DNA from: an uncultured Eubacteriales bacterium | GTDB taxonomy: Bacteria; Bacillota; Clostridia; Saccharofermentanales; Saccharofermentanaceae | Assembly (NCBI GenBank): GCA_900314745.1 | Contig: OMWK01000015.1 | Span: 1-52,673, forward strand | DNA: 52,673 nt | Direction: 5' to 3' | Part shown: positions 25,771 to 34,763 of the stretch, one piece after another | How positions within the stretch are numbered: position 1 is the stretch's first letter | Layout of the letters: each line of letters starts with the position of its first letter | The notes under the pieces: generated by a model | Databases searched by the model: none | Told to the model about the DNA's origin: nothing | What the model saw: only the letters and a program-made list of their open reading frames with translations | Translations under genes and position numbers: made by a program

Positions 25771-26733
25771 ATGATAAAAGTGGTAAAGACAATAGGGAAA
25801 ATCTTACTGGGATTATTAATTGCTCTTGCGGTATTTGTTGCGGGATTGTTTGTCTACAATCAGATCATGCTTAAGAAGGGAGCGGTGATTTTTGAGCATC
25901 CGCCTGTAGGTCAGTTCGTTGAGGTCGACGGGCACAACATGTGCATCTATACAGAAGGTGAGGGGGACCATACATTGGTATTCTTGTCAGGTTCCGGAAT
26001 TTCCTCGCCGATATACGATTTCAAGTCTCTGTACTCGTTGCTGTCTGACGACTACCGTATAGTTGTTGTAGAGAAATTCGGTTACGGCTTCAGTGACGTT
26101 GTCGAGGGGGAGAGGTCGATCAGCACTATCTTAAGACAGGACAGAGAAGCGCTTGCGCTGAGCGGAATCGAAGGACCTTTTATTCTGTGTCCTCACTCAT
26201 TCTCGGCACTTGAGGCTTTGATGTGGGCACAGCAGTACCCGGATGAGATCGAGGCTATCGTGGGACTTGATATGGCTGTCCCGCAGACTTATGAGAACTA
26301 TGATCCCAATAATCATTCATATGATGCGCAATACCTGCTCATTAAGGCTTTGCGCCTGTCCGGCATATGCAGACTGTTTCCCGATGACGTGCTCCTGTAT
26401 ACGGAAGGATTGACGGAAGAAGATATTCAGACTTTCAGACAGATCATGTATGCGAGACTGCTGAATGAGACCGTTTTGAATGAAGGTAATGATATCCCGG
26501 AAGTCAGTGAGCAGATTATGAATGCTCCGCAGCCTGATATTCCGATGCTGCTTTTCGTTGCGGACGGAGGAGAGGAGGATGTGGACCTGTGGCGCAGACA
26601 GACAAATGATTTCGTGCAGGAGCAGGTAAACGCAAGCGTAGTAGAACTCGACTGCGGTCACTTGGTTTATAACTTCGAGCAGGAACGGATCGCCGCCGAC
26701 ATGAGAAGTTTCATTGAAGATCTTGACAGGTAA
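25771..26733 (+). CDS. Membrane-anchored alpha/beta hydrolase
   Basis: A 320-residue protein. An N-terminal membrane helix (about 10-33, ILLGLLIALAVFVAGLFVY) anchors an alpha/beta-hydrolase domain facing outside. The strand HTLVFLSGSG supplies the oxyanion region. The nucleophile elbow reads CPHSFSALEA (Ser in HSFSA, instead of the usual GxSxG). DCGHLVYNF carries the catalytic His near the C-terminus. Substrate unknown. ATG 25771 is preferred because TGGAGGA precedes it by nine bases. It is the last gene before the right repeat, whose hairpin serves as its terminator. Confidence 0.85.
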   Translation: MIKVVKTIGKILLGLLIALAVFVAGLFVYNQIMLKKGAVIFEHPPVGQFVEVDGHNMCIYTEGEGDHTLVFLSGSGISSPIYDFKSLYSLLSDDYRIVVVEKFGYGFSDVVEGERSISTILRQDREALALSGIEGPFILCPHSFSALEALMWAQQYPDEIEAIVGLDMAVPQTYENYDPNNHSYDAQYLLIKALRLSGICRLFPDDVLLYTEGLTEEDIQTFRQIMYARLLNETVLNEGNDIPEVSEQIMNAPQPDIPMLLFVADGGEEDVDLWRRQTNDFVQEQVNASVVELDCGHLVYNFEQERIAADMRSFIEDLDR

Positions 26734-26794
26734 GAAAAGTATGACTCTTGAAATGCCTGTTTTTACTGGCTTAGCGATGAGGACAATTTTGCGG

Positions 26795-26851
26795 GGTTCG
26801 AATCCATCTCTTCCCACCAAACAGGGTTTGCAGGTAACTGCAGACCCTTTT
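26795..26851 (+). repeat. Right direct repeat (candidate attR): partial tRNA-Tyr 3' end
   Basis: Repeats 13588-13644 with two adjacent substitutions. The sequence upstream is unrelated to a tRNA, so this is only the 3' end and not a functional gene. Confidence 0.85.
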
Positions 26852-26854
26852 TTT
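26823..26854 (+). terminator. Terminator within the right repeat
   Basis: Perfect 11-bp stem AGGGTTTGCAG/CTGCAGACCCT with GTAA loop and seven T. It would end transcription from the hydrolase gene. Confidence 0.88.
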
Positions 26855-26927
26855 GCTTATAAAAACGTGTGTTACAATAATCATGTTCGGCCATGTGGGA
26901 CGTGCACGTTATTGATTGGAGATATTT

Positions 26928-28481
26928 ATGGATTTTACACCTGAGGTTTATGCTACATTTCTCTCGCTTCTTCCTCCGTTGATTGCGATAACCATGGCTT
27001 TGATAACAAAGGAAGTTTACTCTTCGCTTTTTATCGGCATTGTTACGGGAACTCTCCTGTACAGTAACTTCAACCTGGAGATGGCATTTAACACTCTGGT
27101 CGGCAATGGCGAGGCGGGAATCATTCCTTCGATGGCAACCGAATCGCATTGCGCCATGCTCATATTCTTCGTTCTTTTGTCCTGGATAACAGCCGTCATA
27201 AACCAGTCCGGTGCTGCCAGGGCGTTTGGTAGATGGACTAAGGATCATATCAAGAATAAGAAGGTTGCCCAGATCGTTACGATCCTCATGGGTATGCTTA
27301 TATTCATCGATGACGGCTTTAACTGCATGACTGTAGGTTCTGTAATGCGTCCCGTCACTGACAGACACGGAATATCCAGGGCGAAGCTTGCTTATCTTAT
27401 CGATTCAACCGCTGCACCCGTATGCATCATCGCTCCGATTTCATCGTGGGCGGCCGCGGTTACGTATTCGGTTCCTGAAGGCAGCGGCATCAACGGTTTT
27501 ATGATGTTTCTTAAGACGATACCCTTCAATTTCTACGCTCTCGGAACTTTGATGTTCATGTTCATGATAGTTATCATGGATGCGGATTACGGACCTATGA
27601 GGAAGTTCGAGTCAGCTCCCGTTAAGTCGGACAAGCTTCACTCCAATAATATCTCCGTCTCTGCGGAAGAATCTCTTCCGGCTCCGATCTCCGAGAACGG
27701 CCGTGTTGTTGACATGGTAATACCGGTTGTTGTCCTTATCGCGACATCCGTATTCTTCATGGTGTATACGGGTGGAATTACCGAGGGAGTGGGGTTCATA
27801 GATGCCATATCCGACTGTAATTCGGCCGTAGCCTTTGTAATGAGTTCCATAGTTACGCTGATCTTTACTCTCATACTCTACAGTGCAAGGCGCATCGTTA
27901 AGTTCAAGGATTTCATGGCGTGCCTTCCTGCAGGTTTCAGGACGATGACGGGTCCCATGATCATTTTGGTCATGGCATGGACTCTTTCTTCCGTTACGGG
28001 ACTTCTTGGAGCTGATGTCTTCATCCACGATGTTATCGAGTCTTCAGCTGGCGGACTTCAGATGCTCCTGCCGGTTATCATATTCCTTGTATCCGTTTTC
28101 CTTGCATTCTCTACGGGAACATCCTGGGGAACGTTCTCTATCCTTATTCCGATTGTTGTAAGCGCTTTCTCGTCAAATCCCGAGATGATAGCAATCTCGA
28201 TATCAGCGTGTCTTGCAGGTGCCGTCTGCGGAGATCACTGCTCTCCGATATCCGATACGACCATAATGTCATCTGCGGGTGCAGGCTGTGTCCATCTTGA
28301 TCACGTGTCAACCCAGCTTCCGTACGCTTTTACGACGGCGGCTGTATCCGGTGTGGCGTATCTTATTGCAGGCGTTCTGGCATTTAATCTCGGCAGCGCA
28401 GTTTCCTACATAACGCTTCCTTTGATGGCAGTTCTTCTTTACGTTTTGTTAAGGGTAATGAAGAAGATAACGGTCAAATGA
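26928..28481 (+). CDS. NhaC-family Na+/H+ antiporter
   Basis: A 517-residue integral membrane protein with about eleven hydrophobic segments. It has the family signature GDHCSPISDTTIMSSAGAGC near the C-terminus, and FIDDGFNCMTVGSVMRPVTD in the middle. Members exchange sodium (or organic solutes such as malate/lactate) for protons across the cytoplasmic membrane. ATG 26928 is favoured over TTG 26916 because the family begins near this point and TTGGAGAT lies before it. It is the first gene outside the island. No terminator separates it from the DeoR gene, but the latter has its own promoter. Confidence 0.9.
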   Translation: MDFTPEVYATFLSLLPPLIAITMALITKEVYSSLFIGIVTGTLLYSNFNLEMAFNTLVGNGEAGIIPSMATESHCAMLIFFVLLSWITAVINQSGAARAFGRWTKDHIKNKKVAQIVTILMGMLIFIDDGFNCMTVGSVMRPVTDRHGISRAKLAYLIDSTAAPVCIIAPISSWAAAVTYSVPEGSGINGFMMFLKTIPFNFYALGTLMFMFMIVIMDADYGPMRKFESAPVKSDKLHSNNISVSAEESLPAPISENGRVVDMVIPVVVLIATSVFFMVYTGGITEGVGFIDAISDCNSAVAFVMSSIVTLIFTLILYSARRIVKFKDFMACLPAGFRTMTGPMIILVMAWTLSSVTGLLGADVFIHDVIESSAGGLQMLLPVIIFLVSVFLAFSTGTSWGTFSILIPIVVSAFSSNPEMIAISISACLAGAVCGDHCSPISDTTIMSSAGAGCVHLDHVSTQLPYAFTTAAVSGVAYLIAGVLAFNLGSAVSYITLPLMAVLLYVLLRVMKKITVK

Positions 28482-28501
28482 AAGCAAATAAAAACAAATG
28501 A

Positions 28502-28550
28502 TTGACTTCGAAAAATCACCTTGCTAATATATCCACATGATTAATGTGGA
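28502..28550 (+). promoter_or_regulatory. Leaderless promoter and start-codon palindrome of the DeoR gene
   Basis: TTGACT (28502-28507), 17-base spacer, extended -10 TGCTAATAT (TAATAT 28525-28530), then six bases to ATG 28537, so transcription should begin at the ATG itself. The palindrome TCCACAT-GATTA-ATGTGGA (28532-28550) straddles the start site and first codons, a fitting autorepression operator. Confidence 0.7.
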
Positions 28551-29322
28551 AAGACGTAAACAGATACTTGATATTCTCGAATCAGAGGGCTCGATTAACA
28601 CAAATGATCTTTCCGAGAGACTCGGAGTTACAGGTGCTACCATAAGGACCGATCTAAGGGATCTTGCAAGAGAGGGCGCCATATTAAGATATCACGGCGG
28701 TGTAAGGCTTCCGGAGAGACAGAGGGATGATATTAACGAGAACTATATGGTCCGTTCGGTAACCAATATAGATCTCAAGAGGCAGATAGGTAAGAGGGCT
28801 GCCATGCTTGTCGGCAACGGCGACACCATATTCATGGATGCGAGCTCAACAGCCTTTCATATGATTCCTTTTCTCGAGAATACGATAGACGTAACTGTCA
28901 TTACGAACGGTATAAACACGGCTATCGAGCTTCAAAGATATAACAATTTCAAATCCATCATCCTCATAGGCGGCATGCTGAGACCTCATTCGGGTACGAT
29001 CGAGGGCGTTATGAGCCGCGAGATGATAAGCAGGCTCTCCGCCGAATACTATTTTGTATCAGGTAACGGATTCTCGGCTGATGCCGGTCTTTCCGGAAAT
29101 AACTTCTTTGAGCTTGAGCTTAAGAGAATATGCGTCGAGAGGAGTAAGAATATCGTTGCTCTGGTTGACTCGACAAAGATTGGTGATGATTCTGCATCTG
29201 TATTTATTACTCCCAATAAGATAGACTATCTTATTACTGATAACAGACTGTCTGAGGAGACGGCCAGGTATATCAGGTCTAAGAAAATCAATCTTGTAAT
29301 AGCAGGGGAGGACAAAAGGTGA
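28537..29322 (+). CDS. DeoR/GlpR-family transcriptional regulator
   Basis: A 261-residue regulator with an N-terminal DeoR helix-turn-helix (RRKQILDILESEGSINTNDL, then SERLGVTGATIRTDLRDL) and the C-terminal sugar-phosphate-sensing DeoR-C domain (IFMDASSTAFHM, ILIGGMLRPHSGTIEG, FVSGNGFSADAGLS). Such proteins usually repress sugar-use genes and release DNA on binding a sugar phosphate. The gene is predicted to be leaderless and autoregulated through a palindrome on its start site. It overlaps the following esterase-like gene by four bases (GTGA). Confidence 0.9.
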   Translation: MINVERRKQILDILESEGSINTNDLSERLGVTGATIRTDLRDLAREGAILRYHGGVRLPERQRDDINENYMVRSVTNIDLKRQIGKRAAMLVGNGDTIFMDASSTAFHMIPFLENTIDVTVITNGINTAIELQRYNNFKSIILIGGMLRPHSGTIEGVMSREMISRLSAEYYFVSGNGFSADAGLSGNNFFELELKRICVERSKNIVALVDSTKIGDDSASVFITPNKIDYLITDNRLSEETARYIRSKKINLVIAGEDKR

Positions 29323-31589
29323 TCGAGGTTAATCCTATAATTCTGCCGAGCTGGATAGGCAATAAGGCCGTATTCCAGCAGAATGTGCCTTTTGTTATCG
29401 AAGGAACGGCTGCTCCCAGCGCGACGATCACGCTTGAGATTTCCAAGGACCCTACCGACGGACGTAAGGTTTCCAAGCTTGACCAGGAGTACGGAGTAAT
29501 CTTAAGCCTTGAGACCACAACTTCCGATAAGGGAAGGTTCAGATTCAGCATACCGGCTTATAAGGCTTCCACGGATACATATACATTTGTATTTAAGTGC
29601 TTTCAGAATGTTGTCAGCTTTAATGACATAAGATGCGGCGATGTTTGGGTTTTCTTAGGCAACGATTTCCTGAGTGTCCCTATGTACAACGCACAGGCGC
29701 CGAAGGCACCTTTGAAGCGTCATGTCATGACACATTTGCGTTTCTTTACGCCTTCCAGAACCGGTCTTGAGACTGATGAGGAAGACATGCTCTATGAGCC
29801 GAAGAGACACTTTAAGGATGCCGGATGGATCAAGATCACAGATACGAAGCAGCTTGCCAATGTAGCTTCGTCCGCATTCTCATTCGCTTATACGATTGCC
29901 GATCAGGTTAACTATCCGATAGGTGTAGTTGATCTCTCTACTCCGGGATCCACAATACTTAACTGGATATCCGATGAGGTAATAGAGAACCAGACTGCAC
30001 TCTATGATTACATCTCAGAGCTCGGACTTCTGACAGATGAGGAGAGATACAACGCCCTCATCAAGAGAGACCGTCAGAACAGACACGAGCAGCAGGTCAA
30101 GGAGGATGTATCATCCGGAAGGAAGAACCTTGATATCGACCTTAATAAAGAGAATGAACTCGGACAGATCCTGGGTGAGAAGACTGCGATTGAGAATATT
30201 GAGGCCGCTTCTGATCTCGATTTCCCGACTTCGGAGAATTCCACGTTCAAGAACAGGATAACTCCTGCGGCGGACGGCGGATCCACCACTAAGAATCTTG
30301 ACTTCAATATGATGAGCAATATGCAGGTCAAGTCGGGTAAGTCGACAAAGGACATCGACGATTCCCAGTACATCAAGAAGAAGTTCAGGACTTCCACTCT
30401 GTACAGATATAAGCTAGCTGCACTTACAGGTCTTTCCGTCAGAGGAATGTGCTTCTCTCCGGAAGCGGAGGAGCAGCTTTTCGGCAGATATGATCTGCTT
30501 CTCATGGGCCTTCTCGGCACATTGTCGCAGACATTCGAGCCCAAGGAGGTATACGATGACAGTCTTATGCCTTCGTTCCTGCTCGTTACCATGCACCCCA
30601 AGTGCGTGGACAGGGATTTCCCTTACAAAGTCCTCGAGTTCAATGAGAATCTGCGTGAGTTCACGGGCAAGCTCAACATGCCGAGCGGTCTTGTGAGCCT
30701 GCATGATCTTTTGCTCCCTGACAAGACTAAGACGTTTACTCTCGGTGTAAGACTTGCCGTAATTGCCATGGGTCTTCACATTACGCCCAAGATGCCGAAG
30801 TCGTGTCCTGAGTGCATAGGTGTTGAGAAGGCGGGAAACAAGCTTATTCTCGAATTCGATAACCTTGCTGACGGTCTGCGCCTATCCGAGGGCAAGACTG
30901 AGCTTAGAGGCTTCACGATATGCGGTGAGGACAGGATATTCTACCCCGCGCAGGCGAGGATTCTTCACGGTGTCAGAGTAATGGTCTGGAGAGACGATAT
31001 AGAGGAGCCTGTGAGCGTAACCTATGGTTTCTCACCGTTCCCGCATGATGCGACGTTCAAGAACCTTAACGATCTTCCGGTAATGCCTTTCAGATTCGAC
31101 AGGCTCCCGGCATTCTATGCTCCCGATCTGTATTTCAGAAGCTGTGATGATCTCGAGATGATCGGCATGCGCGAGTGGGGAGACGAGTTCGAGGTTCTGA
31201 AGGTGTTCAGGACGTTTAAGGGCAACGGTGTCATTTCTACCGATAACATGAATAAGACGGAGGGAAGCGCTTCCCTTCACATAAGATACGAGACGGAGAA
31301 TTCGCTCTACGGATTCGAGCCGAATCTCGATTACGCCTCGCTGATGGGACCTCTCATCATAAGGAACAAGCACAAGCTTGTCATCGACGTGTTCAACCCC
31401 GATCCGGTTAAGAAGGAACTCCGTGTTCAGGGCTTTGTAACCGTTGATATAAAGCAGTCTTTGAACTGGCAGAGACTTGAGATAGAATGGAACAAGGACG
31501 AGGATATCGTTCTTGACAGCTTAAGATTCACCATTGTTGATTCGTCTAAGAATGGTGAGATCTATATCGATAACATAAGATTTTTGTAA
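29319..31589 (+). CDS. Sialate O-acetylesterase-like protein lacking catalytic residues
   Basis: A 756-residue protein whose block order follows the SGNH sialate O-acetylesterase family: an N-terminal Ig-like part, DVWVFLGNDFLSVPM (normally DVWxxSGQSNM), VVDLSTPGSTILNW, MCFSPEAEEQ (normally WYQGE) and LHDLLLPDKTKTFTLGVRLA (normally DIHPxxKxxVGxRLA). The Ser nucleophile and the His of the DxH pair are both replaced. A charged, low-complexity insertion of about 90 residues lies near 245-335. The C-terminus (ENSLYGFEPN to EIYIDNIRFL) resembles a carbohydrate-binding jelly roll. No signal peptide. The start is GTG 29319, with GGGGAGGA upstream and stop/start overlap with the DeoR gene. Probably a pseudoenzyme, perhaps a sugar- or polymer-binding protein. 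Confidence 0.75.
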   Translation: MIEVNPIILPSWIGNKAVFQQNVPFVIEGTAAPSATITLEISKDPTDGRKVSKLDQEYGVILSLETTTSDKGRFRFSIPAYKASTDTYTFVFKCFQNVVSFNDIRCGDVWVFLGNDFLSVPMYNAQAPKAPLKRHVMTHLRFFTPSRTGLETDEEDMLYEPKRHFKDAGWIKITDTKQLANVASSAFSFAYTIADQVNYPIGVVDLSTPGSTILNWISDEVIENQTALYDYISELGLLTDEERYNALIKRDRQNRHEQQVKEDVSSGRKNLDIDLNKENELGQILGEKTAIENIEAASDLDFPTSENSTFKNRITPAADGGSTTKNLDFNMMSNMQVKSGKSTKDIDDSQYIKKKFRTSTLYRYKLAALTGLSVRGMCFSPEAEEQLFGRYDLLLMGLLGTLSQTFEPKEVYDDSLMPSFLLVTMHPKCVDRDFPYKVLEFNENLREFTGKLNMPSGLVSLHDLLLPDKTKTFTLGVRLAVIAMGLHITPKMPKSCPECIGVEKAGNKLILEFDNLADGLRLSEGKTELRGFTICGEDRIFYPAQARILHGVRVMVWRDDIEEPVSVTYGFSPFPHDATFKNLNDLPVMPFRFDRLPAFYAPDLYFRSCDDLEMIGMREWGDEFEVLKVFRTFKGNGVISTDNMNKTEGSASLHIRYETENSLYGFEPNLDYASLMGPLIIRNKHKLVIDVFNPDPVKKELRVQGFVTVDIKQSLNWQRLEIEWNKDEDIVLDSLRFTIVDSSKNGEIYIDNIRFL

Positions 31590-31601
31590 GGGGCATTTGT
31601 G

Positions 31602-32522
31602 ATGTTTGATAAGCTTCTCCCGGCGCTTGAAGAGAGTATGAAGAACGACAGCGGTTCCATGCCTGTCGTCTTTGAGGGACTTGAGCAGATCAGGGAGGAG
31701 AAGGAAGCAAAAGCCGAGATGAGCGTGCATAACTTCCATGAGCTTTTTTACTTAAGAAGCGGAAGGGTTGAGTTCATATTCGAGAACACAAGCATCGTTC
31801 TGGAACCCAATACCACACTCATCATCAAGCCTTACACCGCTCATAAGATACGCGTTATATCGAAGACTGCGGATACTATCGATCTTTACTTCGGTTTCTC
31901 GAAGCCGAATAATCCCGGTACGGCCCAGCCTTCGCTCGAGAGCTTCCTCGAGTTCGCGGGAAGCGAAGAGGGCGGCAGCTCCAGCGATTACGGCAATCAC
32001 TCGTTTATCACTTTGTCCGGAACATACAAGAAGAGCATAAGCAGCCTTCTTGACAGGATTGTGGATGAGAAGAAGGATAACGCTTATAACAAGGAGCTCA
32101 TGATGGAGGTCCTTACTGTTGAGCTTATGCTCACACTGTCACGTGCTCTTAAGAAAGAGTGGGAGTCGAGCCTTATGGTAAGAAACGGCAAGGCGAGAGA
32201 ACTCGTGCTCATTGCGCGTGATTACATAGACGAGAATTACGAGAGAGGAATCACGGTAGCCGAAGCAGCTTCGTACGTGTTCCTGAGCCAGGGTTATTTC
32301 ACAAGGGCTTTCCGTGATGAGATCGGCGTAAGCCCGATGAATTACCTTATGAAGAAGCGTATCGATAAGGCGTGCGAACTTCTCGAGAACGATGAGATCA
32401 AGGTGTCCGGCATCGCTTCTCAGGCAGGCTTCTCGAGCCCTCAGAGGTTTAACGTGGCCTTTAAGAAGCTCATGGGCATGACTCCTCTCGAATACAGAAA
32501 ATCCAAGATTGGAAACGGCTGA
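31602..32522 (+). CDS. AraC-family transcriptional regulator
   Basis: A 306-residue regulator with an N-terminal cupin-type sensing domain ([20 protein letters not shown], then [13 protein letters not shown]) and a C-terminal pair of AraC helix-turn-helix motifs ([20 protein letters not shown] and [20 protein letters not shown]). ATG 31602 is chosen over GTG 31599 because AAGGGG precedes it by about eight bases. It follows the esterase-like gene by 12 bases and precedes folE by two, so it is embedded in the operon. It likely senses a saccharide and activates transport or degradation genes. Confidence 0.9.
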   Translation: MFDKLLPALEESMKNDSGSMPVVFEGLEQIREEKEAKAEMSVHNFHELFYLRSGRVEFIFENTSIVLEPNTTLIIKPYTAHKIRVISKTADTIDLYFGFSKPNNPGTAQPSLESFLEFAGSEEGGSSSDYGNHSFITLSGTYKKSISSLLDRIVDEKKDNAYNKELMMEVLTVELMLTLSRALKKEWESSLMVRNGKARELVLIARDYIDENYERGITVAEAASYVFLSQGYFTRAFRDEIGVSPMNYLMKKRIDKACELLENDEIKVSGIASQAGFSSPQRFNVAFKKLMGMTPLEYRKSKIGNG

Positions 32523-32524
32523 TT

Positions 32525-33145
32525 ATGTACGATTACAAGAATGACAACGGTTTACCTGAAGAGAGCCGCGAGAATATGGATCTTCCCGCAATTGAAGATG
32601 CGGTAAGGACTATTCTTAAGGCTGTCGGAGAGGACCCGGAGAGAGAAGGACTTCAGGAGACTCCGAAGAGAGTCGCGAGGATGTATGCGGAGATTTTCTC
32701 CGGCCTTCACAGGGATATCAACAAGGACATCAAGGTCTTTACCGAAGAGGGTAACGACGAGATGATACTCATAGGTGACATCCCGTTCTATTCCATGTGC
32801 GAGCATCACCTGCTGCCTTTCCACGGCAAATGCCACGTCGTATACATCCCTAAGAACGGCAAGATACTCGGCCTTTCGAAGGTGGCGCGCATTGTTGACA
32901 CTATCTCGAGAAGACCCCAGATACAGGAGCGCCTTACAAGTGAGGTCGCCGACACTATCGAAAAGGCGGTCGACGCCAAGGCTGTATGCGTTGTTATCGA
33001 GGCTGAGCACCTCTGCATGACCATGAGAGGCATTAGAAAGCCCGGTTCGATGACGGTTACTTCCGCCATGAGAGGCGGCTGCAGATCTGACCTCCGTACA
33101 CGTAATGAGGCTCTCGCACTGATCAACCGCCCGAGGAACGGTTGA
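32525..33145 (+). CDS. folE: GTP cyclohydrolase I
   Basis: A 206-residue enzyme that converts GTP to dihydroneopterin triphosphate, the first step of folate synthesis. Characteristic motifs are [20 protein letters not shown] (zinc Cys and His), [10 protein letters not shown] and [17 protein letters not shown] (second zinc Cys). The length matches the family. It starts two bases after the araC-type gene and its stop overlaps the folP start (TGATG). Confidence 0.97.
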   Translation: MYDYKNDNGLPEESRENMDLPAIEDAVRTILKAVGEDPEREGLQETPKRVARMYAEIFSGLHRDINKDIKVFTEEGNDEMILIGDIPFYSMCEHHLLPFHGKCHVVYIPKNGKILGLSKVARIVDTISRRPQIQERLTSEVADTIEKAVDAKAVCVVIEAEHLCMTMRGIRKPGSMTVTSAMRGGCRSDLRTRNEALALINRPRNG

Positions 33146-33936
33146 TGGACCATATCAGGATATACGGTATCCTTAACGTAACGCCTGATTCGTTCTCGGA
33201 CGGCGGAAGTTATATTGACGCGGATGCTGCCGCGTCCCACGCACTTAAGATGATCGAAGAGGGCGCTGATGTAATTGATATCGGCGGTATGTCTACAAGA
33301 CCCGGGTTTACGGATGTTTCCGTTGATGAGGAGATATCACGTGTGGTTCCGGTAATTAAACTCATTAAGTCAAAAGCTTCGAACGCCGTCGTATCGGTTG
33401 ATACATTCCGATCTGAGACGGCAAGGGCTTCGTTAGAAGCGGGAGCAAGCATAATCAACGACATCACGGGACTTATGGGTGACAGTGATATGGCTTCAGT
33501 TGTGAAGTCTTACGGTGCCGGAGTCGTTATCATGAGAGACGGATTCGGTGACCCCGATGAGAACTGGGAGGTTACTCTTCAAAGATCCGTTGATAGGGCA
33601 AAAACGGCGGGTATCGCTGATTCAATGATCATGATCGATCCCGGGGTCGGATTTACGAAGACCCGTGAGCAGGACATTCAGCTTATAAAGGCCATACCTT
33701 CCATGATAAGAAGATGGGGATATCCCGTTTTGCTTGGCGTATCAAGAAAGAGGATTGCGGCTGAATTCTATGTAACCGATACGCCTGCATCTGAACGTTT
33801 GGGCGCTTCAATCGGTCTGGCATTAAGTGGCATAGACCTTGGAGCTTCAATATTAAGAGTACACGACGTAAAGCAGACAAGAGCTGCTGTTAATGCTTAT
33901 TTGAGGATAACGGATGATGGACAGCATAAGTCTTAA
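33145..33936 (+). CDS. folP: Dihydropteroate synthase
   Basis: A 263-residue TIM-barrel enzyme joining p-aminobenzoate to dihydropterin diphosphate. GILNVTPDSFSDGG, GADVIDIGGMSTRPG, SVDTFR, INDITG, MIMIDPGVGFTKT and GVSRK are all present. ATG 33145 overlaps the folE stop by one base, and the end overlaps the next gene by 20 bases or more. It is the target of sulfonamides in this pathway. Confidence 0.97.
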   Translation: MDHIRIYGILNVTPDSFSDGGSYIDADAAASHALKMIEEGADVIDIGGMSTRPGFTDVSVDEEISRVVPVIKLIKSKASNAVVSVDTFRSETARASLEAGASIINDITGLMGDSDMASVVKSYGAGVVIMRDGFGDPDENWEVTLQRSVDRAKTAGIADSMIMIDPGVGFTKTREQDIQLIKAIPSMIRRWGYPVLLGVSRKRIAAEFYVTDTPASERLGASIGLALSGIDLGASILRVHDVKQTRAAVNAYLRITDDGQHKS

Positions 33937-34732
33937 GGAAATGAAGATATATGGATATACGGGGTGTCTTCCTGAAGAGAAGGAGAACGGCCAGTTCTTC
34001 TTTGTGACGGTCGACATGTATTTTGGCGACATTCCGGGCAGAATAACGGATGATCTTAATGATACGGTCAACTATGCGGAAGTCTACGGAATTGTGGAAG
34101 ATATCGTAAGCAACGGAAAGTTTAACCTTATCGAGCATATGGCATATGAGGTTGGAAGGGCCGTCATCGCTTATTCTTCGCTGATCGATTCTGTAAAGGT
34201 GAAGGTAAGAAAGCCGGATGCGCCCGTAGATGGTGAGTTTGAGTCTATGGAGACCGTTATAAGCGTAAAGAGGAAGGAAGCCGTGATCGGATTCGGCGGA
34301 AACATGGGCGACAGTGAGAAGATAATTGAAGAGGCACTGGAGGCTCTAAGAGCGGATCCTGCCATCGAGATCCTAAGGCTGTCGTCTTTATATGAGACGG
34401 AACCCGTGGGTTATGATGACCAGGCGGATTTTCTTAACGGCTGCGCGCTCATAAGAACTTACCTGGAACCCCTTGAACTTCTTCATGTGCTTCAGAAGAT
34501 TGAACTTGATTTTCACCGTGTCCGTACAATTAAGAACGGCCCGAGGACCATAGATCTCGATCTTCTTCTCATACAGGGCGTAAGGATGAATACAGAGGAA
34601 CTGACCGTTCCGCATCCAAGAATGTATGAGCGTGCATTCGTCCTTGTTCCTTTGAAGGAGATAGGGATGTATAACGGTGAGATCCCCGGAGGCAAAGAAG
34701 TTAAGTTATATAGAAAGCAGGGTATGTTATAA
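33914..34732 (+). CDS. folBK: Dihydroneopterin aldolase/HPPK fusion
   Basis: A 272-residue bifunctional protein. Residues 1-118 are FolB, dihydroneopterin aldolase (MKIYGYTGCLPEEKENGQFF, LIEHMAYEV, VRKPDAPV). Residues 120-272 are FolK, 6-hydroxymethyl-dihydropterin pyrophosphokinase (GFGGNMGDSEKII, YETEPVGYDDQADFLNG, RTIDLDLLL, PHPRMYERAFVLVPL). Two adjacent ATGs (33914, 33917) could both serve. This completes folE-folP-folBK, which supplies the consecutive steps to dihydropteroate. Folylglutamate synthase/dihydrofolate synthase is not in the window. Confidence 0.95.
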   Translation: MMDSISLKEMKIYGYTGCLPEEKENGQFFFVTVDMYFGDIPGRITDDLNDTVNYAEVYGIVEDIVSNGKFNLIEHMAYEVGRAVIAYSSLIDSVKVKVRKPDAPVDGEFESMETVISVKRKEAVIGFGGNMGDSEKIIEEALEALRADPAIEILRLSSLYETEPVGYDDQADFLNGCALIRTYLEPLELLHVLQKIELDFHRVRTIKNGPRTIDLDLLLIQGVRMNTEELTVPHPRMYERAFVLVPLKEIGMYNGEIPGGKEVKLYRKQGML

Positions 34733-34733
34733 T
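34725..34733 (+). promoter_or_regulatory. Extended -10 promoter for the Asn/Arg-rich protein-tmk operon
   Basis: TGTTATAAT overlaps the end of folBK and precedes the next start by 31 bases, with ribosome site AAGGAGAG. No clear -35. Confidence 0.6.
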
Positions 34734-34763
34734 ACGTACTTGATTAGATAAAGGAGAGATCTG

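Larger units (their letters stand above)
13588..26851. mobile_element. Probable decayed integrative island in tRNA-Tyr
   Basis: About 13.2 kb bounded by 57-bp repeats of the tRNA-Tyr 3' end. A tyrosine recombinase C-terminal remnant sits immediately inside the left repeat on the minus strand, the usual place for such an integrase. Cargo: a giant RHS-type candidate toxin, its candidate immunity gene, and three accessory genes. No intact integrase, relaxase or conjugation gene is visible, so it is probably no longer self-mobile. Duplication of a tRNA end by another route is a less likely alternative. Confidence 0.7.

Noticed and set aside
26763..27368. Minus-strand 201-codon frame over the right repeat
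   Set aside because: It crosses the terminator and the NhaC gene in antisense and has no start signal.
32480..32530. Tetrahydrofolate riboswitch before folE
   Set aside because: The gap between araC-type gene and folE is two bases, so there is no room.
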